Assembly (NCBI GenBank): GCA_040385875.1
Contig: JAZKGO010000004.1
Coordinates: forward strand, 62,001 to 126,000
Source: JANMZR01 sp040385875
Lineage (GTDB): Bacteria > Bacteroidota > Bacteroidia > Cytophagales > Spirosomataceae
Length of the DNA: 64,000 bases
Direction: 5' to 3'
Shown: positions 50,829 to 59,974 of the stretch, one piece after another
Numbering within the stretch: position 1 is the first letter of the stretch
How the letters are laid out: every line of letters begins with the position of its first letter
Notes under the pieces: generated by a model
What the model was told of the DNA's origin: nothing
Database searches by the model: none
Seen by the model: the letters and a program-made list of their open reading frames with translations, nothing else
Position numbers and translations under genes: made by a program

Positions 50829-52088
50829 CTAAATTATTTTCTTCAATACAAAAGTATTAAAGATAAATTCGGAACCTCGCTTTACCACTAAAGAAATACT
50901 CCTACCTTCTTTTTTTTGCAAAGTTTTGTAAATATTGCTGAGTGTTTCGTCTGAATAATTCGAATTATTGATTGAAATTACTTGGTCTCCTTCTCTAAAG
51001 CCGGCCAAATAACCTGGTGAATTTTCATCCACTCTATCAATGTAAAACTCATTGAAAGAAGCCCCCTTCGCTATAAATTCAATACCACTCATATTATGCT
51101 CAAATGGCTCTTTCAGACGGCTATTATATGGTTTTAAAAGCATATATTTATCCCGATAATTGAAAGTTACACTGAACCTTCGTAAAATATCACAACCGAT
51201 ATTACCATTTCTGATAATCTCTTTAGAGAGTTTTTTAGCAACAGACTCACTATCAGGAAAGGAGGTAATAACATCTTTCAATTCAAATTTTCCCAAATTT
51301 ATTTTATCAGTACGGCCTAAACTACCGTTAATTATTCCATTGAGACCTTTTCCTAACTGTGATCTCACTAAATTTTTAGGCAATTCAACCTCATCTTTTT
51401 TGGTTAGCTCTAATGAGATTGCATGGCCCGCACCAGTGTCAATCATCAACCTTGCCAACATAGTTTTGTTATTTATTTCTATCGATACATCATTAAGATA
51501 AGGTTTGGTTTCCTGGATTTCAATCGGGAATAATACTCCTTTTGAGGCCTTATATTTAAATTTTTCTGGTTTCTGTAAAAAAATGTTACTTGAGGCAAAA
51601 TCAATATTGACAACAAAATAGTTGAAAATATCATAGCCAAAAATCCCGTGTATTTTCATCCCTAGGATTTGTGAAATTTCAAGAAAGTCGTTTTCAAGCA
51701 CAATAAGATTTTGATTCTTGGCTATGATCTCTCCCATTCTAAATGTATTATTTGGAGAAACATAAGCCATTTGATCATTGCCTTCACCTGCTCCGGCAAT
51801 CTTCACTTTTCTAGTCTTTTTAAGGTTTAATTTAACAGCTAAGGCTGGATCTGTAATGATAGTATTACTAACGCCAGTGTCGAAAATAAACTTTAAAGTA
51901 TCTGAATTATTGATAGTTATGGGTACCACTATCAGATTAGACATTAGTTGAAATGGGACGGTTACGGTTCTTTTGTTTTTCGAAAAGTGAAATCCAAAGT
52001 CGGGATAATTGCTTTTCTGACTCATGGATTCAAATCCAAAGTGTATTAAAGTAAGACTAAAAAATACAACTTTTAATAATCTTTTCAT
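50829..52088 (-). CDS. Exported retropepsin-like aspartyl protease with PDZ domain
   Basis: This 419-residue protein has a signal peptide (LKVVFFSLTLIHFGFES) and two pepsin-like halves, each with an aspartic motif: FDTGVSNTIIT (Asp70) and IDTGAGHAISL (about residue 217). A C-terminal PDZ domain follows (about 335-419; PGYLAGFREGDQVISINN). It probably acts in the periplasm or at the cell surface. Its natural substrate is unknown. It is a single gene, divergent from tpiA. Confidence 0.88.
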   Translation of the reverse strand: MKRLLKVVFFSLTLIHFGFESMSQKSNYPDFGFHFSKNKRTVTVPFQLMSNLIVVPITINNSDTLKFIFDTGVSNTIITDPALAVKLNLKKTRKVKIAGAGEGNDQMAYVSPNNTFRMGEIIAKNQNLIVLENDFLEISQILGMKIHGIFGYDIFNYFVVNIDFASSNIFLQKPEKFKYKASKGVLFPIEIQETKPYLNDVSIEINNKTMLARLMIDTGAGHAISLELTKKDEVELPKNLVRSQLGKGLNGIINGSLGRTDKINLGKFELKDVITSFPDSESVAKKLSKEIIRNGNIGCDILRRFSVTFNYRDKYMLLKPYNSRLKEPFEHNMSGIEFIAKGASFNEFYIDRVDENSPGYLAGFREGDQVISINNSNYSDETLSNIYKTLQKKEGRSISLVVKRGSEFIFNTFVLKKII

Positions 52089-52358
52089 TTATGTTGAGTA
52101 CCGCTTCTAACTTTTGTAAATGTGTTTTTTCTAAGATTGCTATTTTATAAAGGGATTTAGCAATCAATTTTTCCTTCTATTTCATGCTAAAGTTAGGATA
52201 AATCAGCGAATTATTATAAAAAAAATTGTAATTATTCTAAATCTTTAGCTTTGTTTAAGGCTCGGAATCAGGTGGAGCTTAATTTATATTATATTCCAAT
52301 TTTGAATAATTATATTTGTACTTAGTTTAAAAAATTGTAATACTATTTTCGAAGAAAA

Positions 52359-53120
52359 ATGAGAAAAAAAATTGTAGCTGGCAACTGGAAAATGAACAAA
52401 AATTATGAAGAAGCATTGTCATTGGCTTCAGAAGTGATTTTTATGGCCAACGACGAAGTAAATTCATCTGTTCAATTGATAATGGCTTGTCCGTTTCCTT
52501 ATTTAATACCTTTAAATAAATATTTAGATAAGTCGCCCAATATAGCTGTAGCCGCTCAAAACTGCCATGACAAAGCCTCAGGAGCTTATACTGGTGAGGT
52601 TTCGGCCTCAATGCTAGCATCGATTGACGTTAAATATGTGATCATTGGTCATAGCGAGCGACGCCAATATTTTTCTGAGTCAAATGCTCAATTGAAAGAT
52701 AAGGTTGACATAGCCATAGCTAATAATTTAACGCCAATATTTTGCTGTGGCGAATCACTTGAGCTTCGAAACGGTACCTCATTTTTAGAATTTGTGGCTA
52801 ACCAACTGACTGAAAGCTTATTTCATTTGGAAGCATCAGAGTTTTCTAAAATTGTAATAGCTTACGAGCCTATTTGGGCAATTGGAACCGGATTAACGGC
52901 AAGTTCAGAACAAGCTCAAGAAATGCATGCTTATTTACGACAACATATCAGCAATAAATATGGCAATGAATTAGCCCAAAATTTGAGTATATTATATGGT
53001 GGAAGCTGCAATGAAAAAAATGCCGCTGAACTTTTTGCCTGTGCTGATGTGGATGGTGGCCTCATTGGTGGCGCTTCATTGAAGTCAAGAGAATTTGTAA
53101 ATATTGCTAAATCTTTCTAA
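52359..53120 (+). CDS. tpiA: Triose-phosphate isomerase
   Basis: TpiA interconverts dihydroxyacetone phosphate and glyceraldehyde 3-phosphate. The 253-residue TIM barrel has GNWKMNK (residues 8-14), YVIIGHSERR with the catalytic His, YEPIWAIGTG with the catalytic Glu, and GGSCNEKNAAEL plus GGASLKS for phosphate binding. The start is an ATG. An exact -7 box (TATATTTG) lies at 52311-52318 without a well-placed -33. The lysoplasmalogenase gene starts 3 bp after its stop. Confidence 0.97.
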   Translation: MRKKIVAGNWKMNKNYEEALSLASEVIFMANDEVNSSVQLIMACPFPYLIPLNKYLDKSPNIAVAAQNCHDKASGAYTGEVSASMLASIDVKYVIIGHSERRQYFSESNAQLKDKVDIAIANNLTPIFCCGESLELRNGTSFLEFVANQLTESLFHLEASEFSKIVIAYEPIWAIGTGLTASSEQAQEMHAYLRQHISNKYGNELAQNLSILYGGSCNEKNAAELFACADVDGGLIGGASLKSREFVNIAKSF

Positions 53121-53122
53121 AA

Positions 53123-53628
53123 GTGATTGAAAAGTACTTTAAATATGGCTTCTTTTTAATTGCTACTTTTGAATTATNNNNNNNNNNNNNNNNNNNNNNN
53201 NNNNNNNNNNNNNNNNNNNNNNNNNNNNNNNNNNNNNNNNNNNNNNNNNNNNNNNNNNNNNNNNNNNNNNNNNNNNNTTTACTTTCAATGGTTTGTATTC
53301 CAAAGGGTATTATACAGTTTTTGTTTTGCTTTTTGGTTTGGTTACAATGCTTTACCTTTTTCCAAAATTAGGAGATTTGAAAATACCTGTAGTGCTGTAT
53401 TTTATGGCTATTCTGACAATGGTTCTATCGGCACTAACTCTTTGGAATAGTCATAGTTATGGCAAAATAGTATTTCATGGGGCACTATTATTTATGGTTT
53501 CTGATAGCCTTATTGCTATTAATAAATTTCAATTTGCCGTTCCTTTTGCAGGTTTTTTAATCATGAGCACTTATATTTTGGCTCAGTGGTTTATTGTTGA
53601 TGGGATTAAGAATAAAGTGACTGGATAG
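53123..53628 (+). CDS. YhhN/TMEM86 lysoplasmalogenase-family protein, interrupted by a scaffold gap
   Basis: The gene starts at a GTG (about 18 residues before the gap: IEKYFKYGFFLIATFEL) and continues after a 100-N gap in another apparent frame, from 53278 to 53628. The post-gap part (about 116 residues) is polytopic and has the family ending GALLFMVSDSLIAINKF and IMSTYILAQWFIVDG. YhhN/TMEM86 proteins cleave the vinyl-ether bond of lysoplasmalogens. The family is normally about 220 residues, so roughly 90 residues are missing. Confidence 0.82.
53178..53277. other. Scaffold gap inside the lysoplasmalogenase gene
   Basis: There are 100 N with no overlap between the flanks. The reading frames on the two sides do not join through 100 bases, and family length predicts about 270 missing bases, so the gap length is a placeholder. 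Confidence 0.85.
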
Positions 53629-53629
53629 C

Positions 53630-55540
53630 TTAATTCTTCAATATTAGGTCACCATTATGAGTATAAATCAGGTGGTCATTTTCGAGTAACAGTTCTATTG
53701 CTTCTGTAAATAGTTTTTCACTTTTAGGAAATATTGTATTTTTTAATTGCTCAGCACTCATGGGACCAGCCTCCAAAAGTAAAGTGATTTTAACTTGATA
53801 GCTACCAATTTCTTCATTGAAATTTTTGCCTAACTTTTTGTTTTTCAAGCAATTGTCGCATATTCCACAATCCGATTCAACAATTTCGTTAAAGTATTCT
53901 AAAATTATTTTTGACCGACATTGATTCTCTTGATTGGCAAAATTAATCATCGCTTTTGCTTTATTGAGATCCCGATTTTTGCGAAACAAAATATTTTGCT
54001 CTTTAATTGGTAATAATTTTGCATCGTATCGGGGGCTTAGGTAGGTAATGGTGGGGAGATTACTTTGTTTTAGATAGTTGATAATTTTATTTGAATGCAA
54101 GAAGTCGAGTAGCTTCACAATTTCAACTACTGGCAATAAATAGTTTTTGGCAATTAGAGTTTCTGAAATTGTTTGAAAATCAGTAAATAAATCGCCACCA
54201 TACATTCTCAAAAGTAGCTTTATAAAGTTATCGACTCGTTCGTTTGTTAGTCTAAAACTATATAGTTCGTTATTATTGACAATTATTTGAATTTTTGAAG
54301 GGTTGTTAAATGCTTCATTCAGTTGAATAAAACCTTCCGACTCCAATATTTTTATTGCTTTAAAAAGCTCCCCAATTTTTAAATCAAAATTCTGTTGAAA
54401 TTCTACCGAATTAAAAGGAAAAGTCTCATTTTCTGCTCCACCGATTGGTATATGATAAAAGTTGGCTAACATCTGGTACACTCGTCTCAAATAATCAGTC
54501 GGGGGATAGGCTTCTTCGATTTTGGTAATCAGATTATTGGCATCATTGATAGTATAAAGTATTACTGCATAAGCTTTTAGCTCATCACGACCAGCCCTAC
54601 CAGCCTCTTGATAATAAGCTTCTAGGCTCTCAGGCAAATCTAAATGAATAACCAAACGAACGTTTGATTTATCAATTCCCATACCAAATGCATTGGTGGC
54701 TACTATAGTATTGGTTTTCCCTTTTATCCAATTGTCTTGTTTGCTATTACGTTGGTCATGAGCCAAGCCAGCATGATAGAAGTCTGTATTAAATCCTTTT
54801 GAATTGAGCCAGTCTGAGGTGCTTTTGGCTCGCTTTCTACTCCTCACATAAATAATGTTGGTGCCTTTTACTTTTGTCAAAATATCCAATAACTTCCGAT
54901 CCTTGTCCTCATTCTCAATCACCGAATAGGAAATATTCTTTCTTGCAAAACTTAATCTAAATTGTTTTGGATTTTTAAGATTTAGCCTTTCACAGATGTC
55001 AAGAGCAACTTCTTTGGTGGCCGATGCCGATAAGGCAATTTGATTTACAGTCGGAATAAGTGCTTTAAATTCAATTATTTTTAAATAGGCAGGCCTAAAA
55101 TCATAGCCCCATTCAGAAATACAATGGGCTTCATCTATGGCTAAGAGATTGATATTCATTCGCTTAACCCTTTCAATAAATAATGGTGTAGTAAGCCTTT
55201 CGGGCGAAACATATAAAAATTTTACCTCACCATATACACAATTATCGAGCAGGGTATCAATTTCTTGATGATGCATTCCAGAATAAATAGCAACTGCCTT
55301 AATGCCTTTATTTCTGAGATTTTCAACTTGATTTTTCATGAGGGCAATCAACGGCGTTACCACAATACAGATACCCTCGATTGCCATTGCTGGCACTTGA
55401 AAGCAGATCGATTTGCCAGCACTTGTCGGTAGCAAAGCAAGTGTATCATTTCCTGACAATACTGCTTTAATTACCTCCTCTTGCAAAGGTCTAAAACTAT
55501 CATACCCCCAAAATTTCTTTAAAATTTCATGGATGGTCAT
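53630..55540 (-). CDS. recQ: RecQ family ATP-dependent DNA helicase
   Basis: This 636-residue superfamily 2 helicase unwinds DNA 3' to 5'. It has motif I LLPTSAGKSICFQVPA, motif II AIDEAHCISEWGYDFRPAY, motif III SASAT, motifs IV-VI (NIIYVRSRKRA, VATNAFGMGIDKSNVRLVIH, YYQEAGRAGRD), and the zinc site with Cys residues in CRSKIILEYF and CGICDNC. The ending is a winged-helix region with no recognisable HRDC domain, the short form. Its stop is 1 bp from that of the convergent lysoplasmalogenase gene. Confidence 0.94.
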   Translation of the reverse strand: MTIHEILKKFWGYDSFRPLQEEVIKAVLSGNDTLALLPTSAGKSICFQVPAMAIEGICIVVTPLIALMKNQVENLRNKGIKAVAIYSGMHHQEIDTLLDNCVYGEVKFLYVSPERLTTPLFIERVKRMNINLLAIDEAHCISEWGYDFRPAYLKIIEFKALIPTVNQIALSASATKEVALDICERLNLKNPKQFRLSFARKNISYSVIENEDKDRKLLDILTKVKGTNIIYVRSRKRAKSTSDWLNSKGFNTDFYHAGLAHDQRNSKQDNWIKGKTNTIVATNAFGMGIDKSNVRLVIHLDLPESLEAYYQEAGRAGRDELKAYAVILYTINDANNLITKIEEAYPPTDYLRRVYQMLANFYHIPIGGAENETFPFNSVEFQQNFDLKIGELFKAIKILESEGFIQLNEAFNNPSKIQIIVNNNELYSFRLTNERVDNFIKLLLRMYGGDLFTDFQTISETLIAKNYLLPVVEIVKLLDFLHSNKIINYLKQSNLPTITYLSPRYDAKLLPIKEQNILFRKNRDLNKAKAMINFANQENQCRSKIILEYFNEIVESDCGICDNCLKNKKLGKNFNEEIGSYQVKITLLLEAGPMSAEQLKNTIFPKSEKLFTEAIELLLENDHLIYTHNGDLILKN

Positions 55541-55591
55541 TGTGTGAATAGAATGATAAAGTTGCCTTATATCAATTTTAAAATGTATTTA

Positions 55592-57466
55592 TTAGTTGCT
55601 CGCCTCTTGCATCGAATTCAGCTTTTTGTAAAAACCATTTTCGATTGTAATTAGTTGATTATGAGTACCTTTCTCAACTATTTCGCCTTTATGTATGACT
55701 ATGATTTCGTCCGCATTTTGGATAGTGGAGAGTCTATGGGCGATTACCAAAGTAGTACGGTTTTTCATTAATTTGGCCAGCGACTCTTGCACCAATTTTT
55801 CTGATTCAGTATCCAGTGCCGAAGTGGCCTCGTCAAGCACTAAAAGGGGAGGGTTTTTTAAAATAGCTCTGGCAATACTTAATCTCTGCCGCTGACCGCC
55901 CGATAGTTTTCCGCCTCTGTCGCCAATAAAAGTTTCGTATCCAGCTTTAGTTTGAATAATAAATTGGTGAGCATTGGCTATTTTGGAGGCTTCCTCCACT
56001 TCTTTTTCTGAGAATTTACTCCCAAAAAGAATATTATTTTTTATTGAGTCGTTAAAAAGAATGCTCTCCTGGGTCACAATCCCCATTATTTTTCTCAACG
56101 ATTCAATTTTTATATTTTGAATAGGAATGCCATCCACTAATATTTCACCTGAAGTTACCTCATAAAATCTCGGCAATAAATCGGCAATGGTAGATTTGCC
56201 ACTGCCAGAGGAACCCACCAAAGCAACAGTTTTCCCTTTAGGAATGGTGAAATTAATGTTTTTAAGCACCTCTTTTGAATTATTGTACCTAAAGTGTACA
56301 TTTTTGAATTCAATTTTATCCTTAATTTCACTGATTTCTACAGGATTTTCAATCTCCTTAATAGTTGATTCTGTGTCTATTAAGCTTAAAATTCTATCAG
56401 CTGCTACAATTCCTCTTTGAGTGCCAGCTATGGCATTAGAAATTTCTTTGGCTGGCCTCGTTACTTGTGAGTAGAGTAATATATAGGCCACAAAGGCTGA
56501 GGCAGTCATATTTGAGTCGCCACTCAATACCAAAGTCCCTCCATAAAGTAAAATCGTAGCTACCAAAGTAACCCCTAAAATTTCAGAAACGGGTGGAGCC
56601 GCCTCTTGCCTAAACAACATTTTGAGCCAAGATTTAAAGTATCCTTCATTTTCATTCCTAAACTTTTCAATGATGTATTTTTCGGCTCCAAAACCTTTAA
56701 TTACTCTAATCCCGCCAAAAACTTCATCAAAGAGACTAATCAAATTACTTTGGTTTTGTTGCACATCTGTGGCACTTTCTTTGAGCTTTTTGGTCAGGCT
56801 GCCGATTACAAAGCCTGAAATAGGAATGATCAATAGAGAGAAAATAGTAAGCTCCCAAGACCTCCAAAATAAGACAATAAAAAATATGATCAGCAATACT
56901 ACATCTTTGAAAATGGCTGAAAAAGCTTTGCCAATTGAGTTTTCAACTTCCTGGATGTCAGTGGTTAATCTCGAAATGATATCTCCTTTTCTTTTGTCGT
57001 TAAAAAAGGAAAGGTTCAATTTTAATGCTTTTTCAAATACGGTTTTTCTCAATGAGAGTACGGTGAAACCTTTTACCGATTCAATAATTCTTGAGGATAA
57101 ATACCTGAAAATGTTGCTAATTAAAACAGAAAATATTATAATTCCACAAACGAGCCAGAGTGTTTTTACCTTGCCTTTCTCGCTTGTGAATTTGTTGATA
57201 GAATAGTTAAAATAGTCTACCATACTTTCTAAATTATTCCATTTCAAAATAGGTGGGACAGATACATTAACCTCATTTTTCCCAAAAAGTACGTCTAATA
57301 AAGTTTGTATTAAAGTAAAAGTAAGTATTCCAAAAAGGCTAGAAATAATAGAATAGGTAAAAAATGGTAGTATAAACCTTTGAATGGGAGCGTATTTAAG
57401 TATTCGTTGAAATGTTTTCAAAGTTTTGTATAAAAATTGGGTGATTGTGAGCCTAATAGACTTCAA
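55592..57466 (-). CDS. MsbA-like ABC exporter (permease-ATPase fusion)
   Basis: This 624-residue half-transporter has six membrane helices (about 30-350) and a C-terminal ATPase: Walker A GSSGSGKST, signature LSGGQRQRLSIARAIL, Walker B LLVLDEATSALD and the H-loop IAHRLSTIQ. It belongs to the lipid A flippase/multidrug group. The start is a TTG at 57466; a later TTG at 57421 would give an N-terminus more like homologues, and a -7-like octamer (TAATTTTG) overlaps the upstream TTG. The end of the ORF is certain, the start is not. Confidence 0.9.
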   Translation of the reverse strand: MKSIRLTITQFLYKTLKTFQRILKYAPIQRFILPFFTYSIISSLFGILTFTLIQTLLDVLFGKNEVNVSVPPILKWNNLESMVDYFNYSINKFTSEKGKVKTLWLVCGIIIFSVLISNIFRYLSSRIIESVKGFTVLSLRKTVFEKALKLNLSFFNDKRKGDIISRLTTDIQEVENSIGKAFSAIFKDVVLLIIFFIVLFWRSWELTIFSLLIIPISGFVIGSLTKKLKESATDVQQNQSNLISLFDEVFGGIRVIKGFGAEKYIIEKFRNENEGYFKSWLKMLFRQEAAPPVSEILGVTLVATILLYGGTLVLSGDSNMTASAFVAYILLYSQVTRPAKEISNAIAGTQRGIVAADRILSLIDTESTIKEIENPVEISEIKDKIEFKNVHFRYNNSKEVLKNINFTIPKGKTVALVGSSGSGKSTIADLLPRFYEVTSGEILVDGIPIQNIKIESLRKIMGIVTQESILFNDSIKNNILFGSKFSEKEVEEASKIANAHQFIIQTKAGYETFIGDRGGKLSGGQRQRLSIARAILKNPPLLVLDEATSALDTESEKLVQESLAKLMKNRTTLVIAHRLSTIQNADEIIVIHKGEIVEKGTHNQLITIENGFYKKLNSMQEASN

Positions 57467-57778
57467 AATTAGAAATTTAAAAGCAATATTTTATAATATT
57501 CTGTTTCAAGCTATCGTATTCTTTAGCTATCCAATAACTAGCCTAGTTTAGCGACTATATTTTCTGATTTATGGATAAAAAGTTGATTTTTATCACAATA
57601 TTATAATTACAAGAAATTTTGTTATTTAAGCGGAAAAGCGTAATTTTGCGCTTCAAATTTTTACTGATATATAACAAAGTTGGCTATTATTTCACTGAAA
57701 GGCTGGTTTCAATTTGACGAGCAGATTAGGAGAAATTTTTAATTAACATAAAAAATGGGATTTTTATCCTTCAATTAA
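57467..57778. other. Divergent intergenic region MsbA-like / ppiD
   Basis: This 312-bp AT-rich spacer has the ppiD promoter at 57619-57648 and a possible minus-strand -7 box at 57464-57471. I see no ORF, and the implied ppiD 5' UTR is about 125 nt without an obvious strong structure. Confidence 0.45.
57619..57648 (+). promoter_or_regulatory. ppiD promoter
   Basis: TTG (57619-57621) and TAATTTTG (57641-57648) are 19 bp apart, a full match to the Bacteroidota consensus. Confidence 0.75.
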
Positions 57779-59887
57779 ATGGCATTAATTACCAAAATCC
57801 GAGAAAAATCAGGCGTAGCAGTTGCTTTCATAGCCGTAAGTTTAATATTATTTATTGTTGGCTCCGACCTTTTAGGTGGCAATAGTTTGTTTAGTGGTGA
57901 TAATCAAACGGTTGGTGAGATAGCAGGAGAGAAAATATTGTATCCTGATTTTTCAGCTAAAGTTCAAGAAGCCACTCAGAATTTTCAAGCACAATCACAA
58001 AAAGCTCCCAATGATCAAGAGCAACAACAAATCCGTAATCAGGTTTGGGATAGATACATTAATGATATTGCATTTCAAAAAGAATTTGATGAGTTGGGAA
58101 TTACAGTAAGTAATGAAGAATTGGTGGACATGGTACAAGGGAATAATATTCACCCTGCCATAAAACAACAATTTTCGAATCCACAAACGGGTGCATTTGA
58201 TAAAACTCAGGTGATTCAGTTTTTGAAAAATTTGAAAACAATGCAACCTGCTCAACAACAATCTTGGCTTACTTTCGAAAAAAGCCTAGCAGTAAGTCGT
58301 GTTCGTGAAAAGTATGAAAATATGCTATCGCTGTCCAATAATGTAACTTCATTGGAAGCAAAAAATGATTACCAAGCTCAAAACGCCAAGGTAGATGCCA
58401 AATATTTATTTGTACCTTTTAGTTCGATTGTAGATTCAACCATAAAAGTAACTGACTCACAATTAGAGGATTATCTATCAAAACATAAAGATAGATACAA
58501 AGGATTCGAATCACGCTCATTGGAATATGTGATATTCAATGTAGTGCCAACCAAGGAAGATAGCGCTGCCTTTTATGAACAAATTAAAGATTTGGCTCGT
58601 GGCTTAGGAGCTGCCACAAACGATTCGGCCTATGCTGCTTCTAATTCTGATATTGTATCCCCAAGTGCTTGGAGCTTGACCGAGTTACCCGAAAGTGTGA
58701 AATCATCATTGCCTACATTTAACGTAGGTGGTGTTTACGGTCCTTTTAAAGATGCAGGGAATTATTCAATACTGAAATACAAAGGAATTGCCAAGGATAG
58801 CCTTTCTACCATAAGAGCTAGTCATATTGTATTCTCCTTTGCTTCTAAAACTGACTCTGCAAAAGCAGTTGCTAGAGCTAAGGCGTTGGCGGTTTTAAAC
58901 CAAATTAAAGGTGGAGCTAATTTTGAGGCAATGGCGCAACAAAATGGAGGTGATGGAAGTGCACAGAATGGTGGAGATTTGGGCTATTTCAAAAATAACG
59001 GGGCCATGGTTAAACCCTTTGAAACTGCAGTATTTGCTTTCAACGGAACGGGCCTTTTACCCAATCTTGTAGAGACTGACTTTGGCTACCATATTATCAA
59101 AGTAACCGAAGCGAAGAGCAATATAAAATATCGAGTTTCATTGATATCTAAAGTATTGTCGCCTAGCCAGCAAACTCGTGATGTTGCTTATTCAAAAGCT
59201 GAATTATTTGCCTCAGAGAATAATTCAATTGATAAGTTTAAAGCTGCCATTAAGAAGGATAAATTAATATCTCTCACTGCTGATAGAGTGATGGAAGGCT
59301 CCTCTTCTATTAATGGTATGCAAAATGCGAGAGAAATTACGCTTTGGGCATTTGGTGAAACAGCTGAGAAGGGATCCATCTCAAATGCATTTGAAATCAA
59401 TGACAATTATTTGGTGGCAGCTGTAACTGGTACTTCTTCAAAAGATAAGCCTAGTATTGAAGATTATAAAGATGAATTGAAATTTAGAGTAATTGCAGAT
59501 ATTAAAGCAGGACAAATAGTGGAGAAATTAAATAGTCTTTCAGGTTCATTAGAACAAATAGCTCAGAAATACGGTGCTGGAGCCATAGTTGAGACCTCTC
59601 CAGGGATTACATTGGCCAACGGCTCTTTAAAATCTGCAGGTTCAGATCCAGTTGCAATTGGTAAATTGTTTGGCTTGAAGCCTAGTCAAAAGTCAAAAGC
59701 CATCAAAGGTGAGTCAGGAGTATTTATTGTGGAAGGTACTGCTATTCAAAATGCACCTGAAATAGCTGATTATAGCCAATTCAAAAACCAAGGAATACAA
59801 AATTTGAAAGGTCGTGGTAGCTATTATGTATCAGAAGCCATTAAAGAAAATGCCAAAATAAAAGACAATAAAGCGAAGTTTTATTAA
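57779..59887 (+). CDS. ppiD: PpiD-like peptidyl-prolyl isomerase
   Basis: This 702-residue periplasmic folding factor is anchored by an N-terminal helix (about residues 12-31). A SurA/PpiD-type N-terminal chaperone region follows (PDFSAKVQEATQNF ... FQKEFDELGITVSNEEL), then a parvulin domain near residues 345-445 (RASHIVFSF, GGDLGYFKNNGAMVKPFETAVF, TDFGYHIIKVTE), and a second, more divergent half. It helps newly exported proteins fold at the inner membrane. Promoter and terminator are clear, so it is a monocistronic gene. Confidence 0.93.
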   Translation: MALITKIREKSGVAVAFIAVSLILFIVGSDLLGGNSLFSGDNQTVGEIAGEKILYPDFSAKVQEATQNFQAQSQKAPNDQEQQQIRNQVWDRYINDIAFQKEFDELGITVSNEELVDMVQGNNIHPAIKQQFSNPQTGAFDKTQVIQFLKNLKTMQPAQQQSWLTFEKSLAVSRVREKYENMLSLSNNVTSLEAKNDYQAQNAKVDAKYLFVPFSSIVDSTIKVTDSQLEDYLSKHKDRYKGFESRSLEYVIFNVVPTKEDSAAFYEQIKDLARGLGAATNDSAYAASNSDIVSPSAWSLTELPESVKSSLPTFNVGGVYGPFKDAGNYSILKYKGIAKDSLSTIRASHIVFSFASKTDSAKAVARAKALAVLNQIKGGANFEAMAQQNGGDGSAQNGGDLGYFKNNGAMVKPFETAVFAFNGTGLLPNLVETDFGYHIIKVTEAKSNIKYRVSLISKVLSPSQQTRDVAYSKAELFASENNSIDKFKAAIKKDKLISLTADRVMEGSSSINGMQNAREITLWAFGETAEKGSISNAFEINDNYLVAAVTGTSSKDKPSIEDYKDELKFRVIADIKAGQIVEKLNSLSGSLEQIAQKYGAGAIVETSPGITLANGSLKSAGSDPVAIGKLFGLKPSQKSKAIKGESGVFIVEGTAIQNAPEIADYSQFKNQGIQNLKGRGSYYVSEAIKENAKIKDNKAKFY

Positions 59888-59910
59888 GATTTGGAGGTGA
59901 ATTTCTTAAG

Positions 59911-59948
59911 AAAATCCGTTGAACAAGCTCAACGGATTTTTTTTGCAA
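59911..59948 (+). terminator. Intrinsic terminator of ppiD
   Basis: AAAATCCGTTGA (59911-59922) pairs with TCAACGGATTTT (59929-59940) over a 6-nt loop, with an additional T run. Confidence 0.9.
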
Positions 59949-59974
59949 AAGTTTTTGTAAATATTTGATTGAGA

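Noticed and set aside
56622..57206. 194-residue plus-strand ORF
   Set aside because: It is a long antisense shadow inside the MsbA-like exporter, which has full domain support on the minus strand.
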